Source: Streptomyces curacoi
GTDB lineage: Bacteria > Actinomycetota > Actinomycetes > Streptomycetales > Streptomycetaceae
Assembly: GCF_001513975.1 (NCBI RefSeq)
Contig: NZ_KQ947987.1
Location: 684,300-748,299 of the forward strand
Direction: 5' to 3'
Length of the DNA stretch: 64,000 nucleotides
The notes beneath the pieces were generated by a model. The model saw only the letters and a program-made list of their open reading frames with translations, was not told where the DNA came from and searched no databases. Position numbers and translations under genes: made by a program. This document shows, one piece after another, positions 52,855-60,952 of the stretch (the first letter of the stretch is position 1; each line of letters starts with the position of its first letter).

Positions 52855-55173
52855 CTACTTGTCGGAACCGCCGGCGGCGCTCGGGGCGGAGGCGCCGGAC
52901 TGCTGTGGGATGTTCTGCGTGGCGGTCGCCCCCGCGCCGATCGCCTGGTTGCCGATGATGCTCGTCCCGCCCTGCTGGATGAGGCCCTGGTTGAGGATGG
53001 TCTGCTGCTGGGTGCGGAAGTCGGTGGTGTCGTAGCCGTGCTCGTCGAGGAACTCGCGGATGGCGGCGAAGGTGTGGCGTTCCACGAGGGAGGTGATCCG
53101 GCCGGCGTCCACCACCTGGAAGTAGTTGTGGTACTCGGGGCTCAGCGCCATCTCCCGGATGCTCACCCGGGCGCCGTAGTCATAGACCGGGTCCTGCTCC
53201 ATGGCCTTGAGCTCGTCCGCCATGCGCTTGCTGTGCCGGGTCTCGAAGCGGGCGTGGCGCAGCGCTCGGAACGGAGCGGCGAAGAACGCCCCGCCGGTCC
53301 GGGACAGAGCGGTCACCAGCAGCTCGCGCCGCCCCTCGGGGCTGAGCGCGCCGCGCAGGCGGTCGACGACGTGATAGTTCGCGGCCACCGGGCCGAGCAC
53401 GTGGTTGTCGCAGTGCAGATGGAGCGTTCTGCCCGTGGTCGAGAAGTGCAGGAACACGCTCGGCACCACGTCCCCGCCCCACATCGGGACGTGAACCGCC
53501 AGATGGTGACGGACGGTTCCGGTCGGGTGCAGCATGATCCGCTCGACCTCATCGGGCGACAGCCGCGCGGCCGGGGCCAGGCTCGTGGCCCTGATGAACC
53601 GCTCGTCGTCTCCTATGGTCGTGCCGCTCGCGAAGACCCGGTCCTCGATGACGAGCGAGCCGAGGGCCTCGTCGCCGGCCTGGGCCGTCCCGTCGGTGCC
53701 GCCGCGCTCGGCGACCGCGCGGAGCCGGGCGCGTACGTGGCCGATCAGTTCGGCCACCGTGAAGGGCTGCGGCTCGGCGGGGCGCGCACGCATGCCGGCG
53801 GGATCGTCCGCGGGCAGGAGCGGCACGGTGAGCGCCCACTTGGAGCTGGTCTCCGAGTAGCCGACGAACGGGGTGTATCCGCTGTACACGGTGACGTTGC
53901 CGGCCTGCGCCTCCCTGATGGCCGCGAGCCGCTCGGCCATCCACTTGCGCGGGGGCACGGAGGGGCGCGGCTGCCGGGCGAACGCGTCGCGGGTCATGGT
54001 GGTGCGCAGCAGCCGGTCGGTGTCGAGCTCGTGCCGCGCGACCGTCGCGCAGGCGAACACGACCGCGCCGATCGACGCGAGTGCGGCCGGTACCCCGGCC
54101 AGGTAGGCGCCGAGCAGCCAGCCGACGAAACCGGACACGGGCACCGTCGAGACGACGACGCCGAAGTAGAAGGCGAACAGCACCACCACGACGGCCGTGA
54201 TGCCGGTGCTCACCAGCACCTTCCTGCCGGGCGGGTGGTGGCCGCGGGTGGCCAGGCTCGGCCGGGAGCCGGTGCGCCGGGTGGCCGACAGGAGCACCAT
54301 GACGTACACCAGCCACAGCGGCGCGAGCAGGGCCACGACGGCCAACGCTCCCGCCAGTCGCAGATCGCGGCGGTAACGGATGTCCTGTGCCGTCAGACAG
54401 TGGCGTACGACAGCCACCAGGTCGACATCGGGCGAGGGGGCCACGGCGCTGGCCTCGTCGGCCAGGACCTCCTCCACCACCCGGTCGGCGAAGCCCTCGT
54501 CCACATAGGCCGCGGCGCACAGATACCGGGTGACGTCACCCGGGGCGCTCCCTACCGGCATGCGTACCTGAGTGGTCGTCATGCCGAGCCCTCCTTCTTT
54601 CCACCGACGGAGCGACGCCTTCGTGGCGCCGACGGACCTCATGGCCGGTGTCCTCGGCAGCCCGGCGGTCAGCAGCGCGAGCAGCGCACCGGCCGCCAGG
54701 CCGAAGACGAGGGCCGAGAGCATCAGGTTCTTGAACAGGGTGCCGGGCGGTACCAGCTCCTCATCGGGGATGAACGCCTGGAGCATGCCCGCCCGCACCA
54801 GCGCTTCGAGTTCGGACGCCAGCACACCCGCGGCCAGGCAGCGGAGCCGGCCCGGCCGGTGGGCCAGTAGCCGCGACGCGAAGAAGTAGAGCCCCCCGAG
54901 CAGCACCACGACGCCGACGTCGTCGATGACCAGATAGGACACCCTGGTGTACGCGTCGGGGGAGTAGCCCCACCCAGGGACGAACGCGGCCTGGGCGAGG
55001 GTGCGTACGGTCTCGTTGCCGAGATCCTCGATGTAGAACTTCTCTGCGTAGAACCTCCAGGCCGGCCGCTGCACCCACGGGCTGCCCGCGACCAGAACGA
55101 GCAGGAGCAGCAGCGCGATGCGGCCGCGTAAGAAGGACGGCGAGCCGGACGCGCTCCGTCGAGACAAGAACAC
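52855..55173 (-). CDS. Multi-pass membrane protein with C-terminal Gly-rich motif (pair 2, partner A)
   Basis: 772 residues in one uninterrupted frame, but a second start (ATG 54582) has a strong AAGGAGGG site and opens MTTTQVRMPVG, a typical start, so a 575-residue product is also likely. The first 197 residues have three membrane helices; three more follow (LAGALAVVALLAPLWLVYV, GITAVVVVLFAFYFGVVV, WLLGAYLAGVPAALASIGAV). Then a large soluble region and, at residues 735-751, GGTSIIGNQAIGAGATA, the motif repeated in the next gene. Family not recognised. The fused reading may join two once separate genes. Confidence 0.75.
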   Translation of the reverse strand: MFLSRRSASGSPSFLRGRIALLLLLVLVAGSPWVQRPAWRFYAEKFYIEDLGNETVRTLAQAAFVPGWGYSPDAYTRVSYLVIDDVGVVVLLGGLYFFASRLLAHRPGRLRCLAAGVLASELEALVRAGMLQAFIPDEELVPPGTLFKNLMLSALVFGLAAGALLALLTAGLPRTPAMRSVGATKASLRRWKEGGLGMTTTQVRMPVGSAPGDVTRYLCAAAYVDEGFADRVVEEVLADEASAVAPSPDVDLVAVVRHCLTAQDIRYRRDLRLAGALAVVALLAPLWLVYVMVLLSATRRTGSRPSLATRGHHPPGRKVLVSTGITAVVVVLFAFYFGVVVSTVPVSGFVGWLLGAYLAGVPAALASIGAVVFACATVARHELDTDRLLRTTMTRDAFARQPRPSVPPRKWMAERLAAIREAQAGNVTVYSGYTPFVGYSETSSKWALTVPLLPADDPAGMRARPAEPQPFTVAELIGHVRARLRAVAERGGTDGTAQAGDEALGSLVIEDRVFASGTTIGDDERFIRATSLAPAARLSPDEVERIMLHPTGTVRHHLAVHVPMWGGDVVPSVFLHFSTTGRTLHLHCDNHVLGPVAANYHVVDRLRGALSPEGRRELLVTALSRTGGAFFAAPFRALRHARFETRHSKRMADELKAMEQDPVYDYGARVSIREMALSPEYHNYFQVVDAGRITSLVERHTFAAIREFLDEHGYDTTDFRTQQQTILNQGLIQQGGTSIIGNQAIGAGATATQNIPQQSGASAPSAAGGSDK

Positions 55174-55266
55174 CTGGGGTTCCCCCGTCCCCCGATCCCT
55201 GAGATCAGTGGCCGCACTCTATGGCATCCACGCTCTCCGCGACCCCGAATCCGCGGACATCACCGG

Positions 55267-56475
55267 CTACTGCCGGTACCCGCTCAGGAACCGCCCGATC
55301 CGCCCGATCGCCGCCTCCAGGTCGTCCGCGTACGGGAGCGTGAGGATGCGGAAGTGGTCGGGTGCCGGCCAGTTGAAGCCCGTGCCCTGGACGACCTGGA
55401 TCTTCTCCCGCAGCAGCAGGTCCAGGACGAACTTCTCGTCGTCGTGGATCTTGTACACCTTGGGGTCGAGGCGCGGGAACGCGTACAGCGAGCCCATCGG
55501 CTTCACACACGACACACCGGGGATCTGGTTGAGCTTCTCCCAGGCCACATTGCGCTGTTCGTGCAGGCGGCCGCCCGGCGCGGTGAGGTCGGCGATGGAC
55601 TGGCGGCCGCCGAGGGCGGCCTGGATGGCGTACTGCGCGGGCGCGTTGGCGCACAGCCGCATGGAGGCCAGCATGGTCAGGCCCTCCAGGTAGTCCTTCG
55701 CGTGCTGCTTCGGGCCGGTGACCACCAGCCAGCCGGAGCGGAAGCCGGCCACCCGGTACGTCTTCGACAGGCCGCAGAAGGTGAGGACCACCAGGTCGGG
55801 GGCGAGGGCCGCGGCCGAGTGGTGCACGGCGTCGTCGTAGAGGATCTGGTCGTAGATCTCGTCGGCGAACACCATCAGGCCGTGCCGGCGGGCGAGGTCG
55901 AGGATGCCCTCGATGATCTCCTTGGGGTAGACCGAGCCGGTCGGGTTGTTCGGATTGATGATGACCACGGCCTTGGTGCGGTCCGTGATCTTCGACGCCA
56001 TGTCGTCCAGGTCCGGGTACCAGTCGGCCTGCTCGTCGCAGAGGTAGTGGACCGCCTTGCCGCCCGCGAGAGTCGTCACGGCCGTCCACAGCGGGAAGTC
56101 CGGGGCCGGGATGAGGATTTCGTCGCCGTCCTCGACCAGCGCCTGTACGGCCATGGAGACCAGCTCCGAGACGCCGTTGCCGAGGAAGACGTCGTCGACG
56201 TCGACCTCCAGGCCCAGCGTCTGGTACCGCTGGGCCACGGCCCGGCGGGCGGAGAGGATGCCGCGCGAGTCCGTGTAGCCGTGAGCCTGCGGGAGCATCC
56301 GGATCATGTCCTGGAGGATCTCCTCCGGCGCCTCGAAGCCGAAGAGCGCGGGGTTGCCCGTGTTCAGGCGCAGGACGCTGTGGCCCGCCTCCTCCAACGC
56401 GTTCGCGTGCTCGATCACCGGGCCGCGGATCTCGTAACAGACCTCGCTCAGCTTGCTCGACTGCCGGAACTCCAT
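55267..56475 (-). CDS. Pyridoxal-phosphate aminotransferase, AlaC/alanine-synthesising type
   Basis: 402 residues of fold type I class I. NPNNPTGSVYPKE, FADEIYDQILYDD and the PLP-binding LSKTYRVAGFRSGW Lys are complete. Closest in motifs to AlaC/AlaA alanine aminotransferases. Start ATG at 56475, chosen for GGAGGGG upstream; the frame extends to 56565 into the operator region. Divergent from an HxlR regulator. Confidence 0.9.
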   Translation of the reverse strand: MEFRQSSKLSEVCYEIRGPVIEHANALEEAGHSVLRLNTGNPALFGFEAPEEILQDMIRMLPQAHGYTDSRGILSARRAVAQRYQTLGLEVDVDDVFLGNGVSELVSMAVQALVEDGDEILIPAPDFPLWTAVTTLAGGKAVHYLCDEQADWYPDLDDMASKITDRTKAVVIINPNNPTGSVYPKEIIEGILDLARRHGLMVFADEIYDQILYDDAVHHSAAALAPDLVVLTFCGLSKTYRVAGFRSGWLVVTGPKQHAKDYLEGLTMLASMRLCANAPAQYAIQAALGGRQSIADLTAPGGRLHEQRNVAWEKLNQIPGVSCVKPMGSLYAFPRLDPKVYKIHDDEKFVLDLLLREKIQVVQGTGFNWPAPDHFRILTLPYADDLEAAIGRIGRFLSGYRQ

Positions 56476-56506
56476 GCGTGCTCGCCCCTCCGGTTTTCGT
56501 GTGTTG

Positions 56507-56541
56507 CTTGGTTTTACCAAGTTCGAGCTTGGAAAGTCCAA
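56507..56541. promoter_or_regulatory. Two palindromes in the aminotransferase/HxlR divergent region
   Basis: CTTGG-N5-CCAAG (56507-56521) and TTGGA-N3-TCCAA (56529-56541) share TTGG/CCAA arms. The second covers the -35 of the HxlR promoter, whose -10-like TAGACT is at 56551-56556. Likely binding sites of HxlR itself. Confidence 0.65.
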
Positions 56542-56563
56542 CAACATGTCTAGACTGCGTCGC

Positions 56564-57190
56564 ATGTCACCTCGCCGAAGCTACGACCAGTACTGCTCCG
56601 CCGCCCGCGCGCTCGACGTCGTCGGCGACCGCTGGACCCTGCTGATCGTCCGGGAACTGCTGGCCGGTCCGCGGCGCTACACCGACCTGCACGCCGATCT
56701 GCCGGGCGTCAGCACGGACGTACTCGCCTCCCGGCTGAAGGACATGGAGCGGGACGGCATCAGCACCCGGCGCCGGCTGCCGCCGCCCGGAGCGGCGTAC
56801 GTGTACGAACTCACCCCGCGTGGGCGGCAGTTGCTGCCGGTGCTGCAGGCGCTGGGGGAGTGGGGCGAGGCCGAGCTCGGCGAGCGGCGGCCCACCGACG
56901 CGGTGCGCGCGCACTGGTTCGCGCTGCCTGTGCTGCGGTCGCTGGAAGGCGAGGGGCTGGTCGAAGTCCGGCTGGAGGAAGGGAACTTCCATCTGCACGT
57001 CGGCGCCGAGGACGGCCCGGTCTACGGGGACGGGCCCGCTCCCGGGGAGCCGGACGCACGGCTGGTGCTGGACTCGGGGACGTGTGAGGCGGTGGCGCGA
57101 GGGGAGTTGAGCGTGGCCGACGGCGTTCGGGACGGCCGTATCGAGGTCACCGGTGACGGAACCCTCGCCAAGGTGCTGCGGGAGGGATGA
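56564..57190 (+). CDS. HxlR-family regulator with C-terminal sterol-carrier-like domain
   Basis: 208 residues from the ATG at 56564, placed 7 bp after TAGACT, so probably leaderless (ATG at 56546 is the alternative). The HxlR winged helix is complete (ALDVVGDRWTLLIVRELLAG, YTDLHADLPGVSTDVLASRL). The second half (ARLVLDSGTCEAVARGELSV, GDGTLAKVLREG) looks like an SCP2-type lipid-binding domain. Probably represses the divergent aminotransferase gene and itself. Confidence 0.85.
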   Translation: MSPRRSYDQYCSAARALDVVGDRWTLLIVRELLAGPRRYTDLHADLPGVSTDVLASRLKDMERDGISTRRRLPPPGAAYVYELTPRGRQLLPVLQALGEWGEAELGERRPTDAVRAHWFALPVLRSLEGEGLVEVRLEEGNFHLHVGAEDGPVYGDGPAPGEPDARLVLDSGTCEAVARGELSVADGVRDGRIEVTGDGTLAKVLREG

Positions 57191-57193
57191 CGA

Positions 57194-57224
57194 AAGGGCC
57201 CGCTGTCGAGGACAGCGGGCCCTT
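57194..57224. terminator. Bidirectional terminator
   Basis: AAGGGCCCGCTGTC and its exact complement form a 14-bp stem with a 3-nt loop, between the convergent HxlR and membrane-protein genes. Confidence 0.9.
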
Positions 57225-57235
57225 GTGATGAGGGG

Positions 57236-58039
57236 TCAGGCTCCCGGCGGCACGCGCGAGGGCCGTCCCGAACCGCGCGTCAGCGCGTACCCGCCGATCC
57301 CCGCGAGCGCGGCCAGCGCGCCGCCGATCGCCGTCCACACCCACCGGTCGGACCACCAGCCGGACGCCCAGCCGCCGCTGGGTTCGAGGCTCGCGAGCAG
57401 TGTCTTCTTGGTGTACTCGTCCTCGCCGCTCTCGGAGATGGCGCCCGCCCCCGGCACGAGCGGATGGGCCAGCTCCCCGTCCACCGCCGCCGCTCCGCCG
57501 ATGTCCTTGGAGTCGACCCGCACCTCGGCGTCGACCGGCAGACCCAGGTCGGAGGTGGCCAGGTCGACGACCGTCAGCCGGATGTAGTACGTGCCCGGCA
57601 GCGGATCGCCCGCCCACGGCTCCGACCAGGCCCGCACGGTGCGCAGGACGCAGGCCACCTCGACGGAGGCGGCGTCCGCCGCGACGGCGCGGGTCTGCGC
57701 CCCGGACTGGCAGGACTGGCGGCGCCGCAGGCCGTCGTACACGTCGATCTGCCAGGTCTCGGCGGCGTGCGTGTCCGGCAGCTTCACCGTCGCCCTGACG
57801 GTGGGGCGCTGTCCGGCGTCCGCGGGGAACGACCAGTACAGGTAGTCGCCCGTGGAGCCGCTCGCGGTGGCCGTCTGGCCCTGCTCGATCTCCGTCGCCG
57901 TACGGAAGGAGGTGCCCGCCTCGGTCGGCGCGCCGCCGTCCTCCGACGCGCTCGGCGACGGCGTGGAGTCGGCGACCGCCGGAGTGACCGCCAGCCCGAG
58001 CATCAGCGCCGCGGCGCTCAACACACGTGTGATCCGCAT
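57236..58039 (-). CDS. Secreted, membrane-anchored protein (VWA partner)
   Basis: 267 residues. Signal peptide TRVLSAAALMLGLAVTPAVA, a beta-rich extracellular domain (GDYLYWSFPADAGQRPTVRA, TWQIDVYDG, GTYYIRLTVVD) and a C-terminal membrane helix (WVWTAIGGALAALAGIGGYAL). Its ATG shares one base with the TGA of the VWA gene (TGATG), so they are coupled. Likely a pair acting on the cell surface; function unknown. Confidence 0.75.
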   Translation of the reverse strand: MRITRVLSAAALMLGLAVTPAVADSTPSPSASEDGGAPTEAGTSFRTATEIEQGQTATASGSTGDYLYWSFPADAGQRPTVRATVKLPDTHAAETWQIDVYDGLRRRQSCQSGAQTRAVAADAASVEVACVLRTVRAWSEPWAGDPLPGTYYIRLTVVDLATSDLGLPVDAEVRVDSKDIGGAAAVDGELAHPLVPGAGAISESGEDEYTKKTLLASLEPSGGWASGWWSDRWVWTAIGGALAALAGIGGYALTRGSGRPSRVPPGA

Positions 58040-59310
58040 CAGTTGGTCCTCCAGACCGCAACCCGCCAGCGCGACAGCCAGCCCCAGACGAGACCGGCCA
58101 GGAAGCCGGTGAGGATCAGCGCGCCGAGCAGCCACCAGCCGCGCCCGAGCCCGAAGGAGGCCACGTCGCTCGACTCGTCGGGCCCGTGCACGACGTCGAC
58201 GGTCAGTTCGAGGGGCAGACCGGGGGTGGTCTTCACGCCGCCGGCCGGCGAGAAGGAGTGGGTGACCTGGAGGCACACCGTCTCGGGCGGGAGCGCGCCG
58301 TCCCCGGCCTCCTCCAGTTCGGCCTTCGGGTAGCGCAGCCCTGTCGAGATCACATCGGTACGGCCGTTGCCCGCCGCCTCGCCGCGCACGATCTCCCGCC
58401 CCTGCTCGGTCACCGCCCGCAGCAGCAGCCCGTACGCCGGGCTCACCGCGCGGTCGGCCGCGACGCTCACCGAGGCGCGCAGCTCCCAGCCGTCCGGGAC
58501 GTTCACGCGGTACCAGCGCTGCTGCCCGAACTCCTCGCGGTCGGTGTACAGGCCGGACGACAGCTTCGGAGCCTTGGCGCAGGTGCCGGCGCCGGCCACG
58601 GCCTCCGGCACCACCACGGGATCGGCGGCCCGGTCCACCAACTGGTTGACCTTGTCGGTGAGTTCGTCGGTGTGCTCGACCGAGGTGTACGTCCCGCCGG
58701 TGGCCTCGGCGATGCAGCTCAGCTGCTGCCGCATCCTGGTGTTCGGGACCAGGCCGAGCGTGTCGATGGTCAGCCCGATGCCCTTGGCGGCTATCTCCCG
58801 GGCCACCTCGCACGGGTCGAGCGGGGCGCAGGTGTCCTCGCCGTCGCTGATCAGCACGATCCGCTTGGAGCCCTCGCCGCCGTCGAGGTCGTCGGCCGCC
58901 TTCAGCAGCGCCGGACCGATCGGCGTCCAGCCGGTGGGCGTGAGGGTCGCCACCGCCGTCTTGGCCTCGGTGCGGTCCAGCGGGCCGACCGGGTAGAGCT
59001 GCGCGGTGTCCTTGCAGCCCGTCTTGCGGTCGTCGCCGGGGTAGTTGGCGCCCAGGGTGCGGATGCCGAGCTGGACCCCTTCGGGCGTCGCGTCCAGCAC
59101 CTCGTTGAAGGCCTGCTTCGCCGCGGCCATCCGGGACTGGCCGTCGATGTCCCGCGCCCGCATCGAGCCGCTCACGTCGAGGACGAGGTTGACCTTCGGG
59201 GCGGTGGCGGTGGTCTCGTCGGCGACCGCCCCGGCCGGGAACGCGATCCCGGCCGTGAGCGCGGCGAGCAGGGCACAGGCCCCGGCCGCCAGCCGTTGTG
59301 TTCTGATCAT
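58039..59310 (-). CDS. Secreted VWA-domain protein
   Basis: 423 residues. Signal peptide, then a von Willebrand A domain with MIDAS motif DVSGSM (residues about 44-49), the Thr in TPTGWTPIG and the Asp of LISDGEDTC; a beta-rich second part and a C-terminal membrane helix (WWLLGALILTGFLAGLVWGW). VWA proteins bind partners through a metal ion. Coupled to the following gene. Confidence 0.85.
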   Translation of the reverse strand: MIRTQRLAAGACALLAALTAGIAFPAGAVADETTATAPKVNLVLDVSGSMRARDIDGQSRMAAAKQAFNEVLDATPEGVQLGIRTLGANYPGDDRKTGCKDTAQLYPVGPLDRTEAKTAVATLTPTGWTPIGPALLKAADDLDGGEGSKRIVLISDGEDTCAPLDPCEVAREIAAKGIGLTIDTLGLVPNTRMRQQLSCIAEATGGTYTSVEHTDELTDKVNQLVDRAADPVVVPEAVAGAGTCAKAPKLSSGLYTDREEFGQQRWYRVNVPDGWELRASVSVAADRAVSPAYGLLLRAVTEQGREIVRGEAAGNGRTDVISTGLRYPKAELEEAGDGALPPETVCLQVTHSFSPAGGVKTTPGLPLELTVDVVHGPDESSDVASFGLGRGWWLLGALILTGFLAGLVWGWLSRWRVAVWRTN

Positions 59311-59353
59311 CGGCGGATCTTATTGATCAGAGGTGTTCCGCTCCAAAACGGGG

Positions 59354-60913
59354 TCAGGGCCCATCGCCGACCAGCGGATTGGGCAGCTCGGCCCACTGAT
59401 CCCCGGGCGTCCCCGGCGACAGCCGCATCAGCGTCAACGCCTTCGTGGGCAGCGGCTCCGCGCACAGTGCCGCGAGATCCGTGGTGCCCGGCAGATCCCG
59501 TACGACCGCCTCCAGCGCCCCGCGCAACGCGGCCCCCGAACCGGCCGTGCCCGCCAGCGAGCCGGCCACCAGCGACCCGAACAGCTTACGGCGCAGCGTG
59601 GGCTCGTCGTCCGTGACGATCCGGCCGGTCAGCTCCGGCACCGGGATCCCGTGCCGGGCCAGCCGGGCCGGGCTGACGCGGATGTCGGCGAGGTCGCGGT
59701 AGACCAGGCGCACCGGGGAGCCGCTCGCGGACAGCACCACGAGCAGGTTCTGGCCGTGCGCCTCCAGCGCCACGCCCAGCTCCAGCAGCCGCAGCCCCAC
59801 GGTCAGGGCGAGCCGCGTGAACTCGGCCAGCCACGCCGGGGATCCGGGCAGCTCGGTGGTGGCGAGCGCGGCCACCGGCACGACCCGCTCCCCGGGCCCC
59901 GCGTACTCCTGCGGCGACTCGCGCAGCACCGCCGCCAGGTCGGGTGAGTGGGCCGTGGCGGCACCCAGCGTGCGGGTGATGTGCAGCAGCCCGTCCATGC
60001 GCGCCGCCAGCGTCTGCGCGAAGTCCGACAGGGTCGCCGACAGGCCGATCGAGTACACCGAGATGTCCCGTACCGACGACGTCAGCCGGGCGCTCAGCGC
60101 GGTCTTGACGTGCGGGCCGCCGGGCAGGGCGAGCGTGCGCAGGGACATCAGCGGGTGCGCGGCGATGCCGTCGTCGTGGGGGCGCTTGAGCACATGCTCG
60201 GCCTGCCACGGATGCACCGGGATCAGCAGCCGCCCCCCGTCCCGCAGGTCCTGCGGCCACTCGCCCGTCACCAGGCACTCGTCCGCCCGCACCGGCACCC
60301 GCCCCAACGTGACGACCGGCCGGTGCTCCGGCCCGTACGCGAACTGCTCGGCGACCGAGAAGCCCGGCCGGGAACGGCAGTTGGGATGGAACGGATGCCC
60401 GTCGACCACCCGCTGCTCCCACTCCCAGTCACGCCCGGGCCACTCCTTCGGGTGAGCGTCCTGCCCGGCCCGGGCCAGGGCCAACGACGCGACACTGTGG
60501 CCGAGTTCGGCGGCGAAGGACGTACCGTGCGGTACGGAGAGGGCCGTCAGCAGCCTCGCCGGATCGTCGTACGTCGTCTCGTCGAGCCGTACGGCGGTGA
60601 CGTACGCGGTGGTGGCGTACGGGTCCGCGTGCGGCCCGTGCAGCCGGCGGCCGTCCAAGAGGCGCAGGGTGAGGCCCTCCCGGCCGGGCTCGCGGGCGGC
60701 GACCCAGGGCAGGGGCTCGTGCGCGAGCGCACGCCACAGCCGGGTCAGCACGGCCGCCCGCGCCCCGGGGAGCTCGGCCGCGTACCGCGAGGCGAACTCC
60801 GGGCGTACATCGGCCAGTTCGGCGGCGACCTCGGCCTCGGCGCTGGGGGGACGGTGCACGGGCGGGCTCCTCGGGTACGAGTAGGGCGTCGGGCAGGCGC
60901 CGACGACAGACAT
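59354..60913 (-). CDS. IucA/IucC-family siderophore synthetase (NIS)
   Basis: 519 residues. Motifs of NIS synthetases: HPFHPNCRSRPGF, IPVHPWQAEHVL, and ALEAHGQNLLVVL, which build the ATP-binding palm. It joins a carboxylate (citrate, succinate or similar) to an amine or alcohol as acyl-AMP, in siderophore assembly. Divergent from a second synthetase with only 39 bp between the starts. The open frame extends far upstream on the minus strand, but beyond 60913 it is antisense to that second gene. Confidence 0.9.
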   Translation of the reverse strand: MSVVGACPTPYSYPRSPPVHRPPSAEAEVAAELADVRPEFASRYAAELPGARAAVLTRLWRALAHEPLPWVAAREPGREGLTLRLLDGRRLHGPHADPYATTAYVTAVRLDETTYDDPARLLTALSVPHGTSFAAELGHSVASLALARAGQDAHPKEWPGRDWEWEQRVVDGHPFHPNCRSRPGFSVAEQFAYGPEHRPVVTLGRVPVRADECLVTGEWPQDLRDGGRLLIPVHPWQAEHVLKRPHDDGIAAHPLMSLRTLALPGGPHVKTALSARLTSSVRDISVYSIGLSATLSDFAQTLAARMDGLLHITRTLGAATAHSPDLAAVLRESPQEYAGPGERVVPVAALATTELPGSPAWLAEFTRLALTVGLRLLELGVALEAHGQNLLVVLSASGSPVRLVYRDLADIRVSPARLARHGIPVPELTGRIVTDDEPTLRRKLFGSLVAGSLAGTAGSGAALRGALEAVVRDLPGTTDLAALCAEPLPTKALTLMRLSPGTPGDQWAELPNPLVGDGP

Positions 60914-60952
60914 ACTGATCGTCTTCCCGCCTGAACGGACCGTAGAGAACGA

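Noticed and set aside
58040..58813. 525-residue version of the VWA partner
   Set aside because: The extra N-terminal part is antisense-like noise over the VWA gene in another frame; ATG 58039 gives a proper signal peptide and TGATG coupling.
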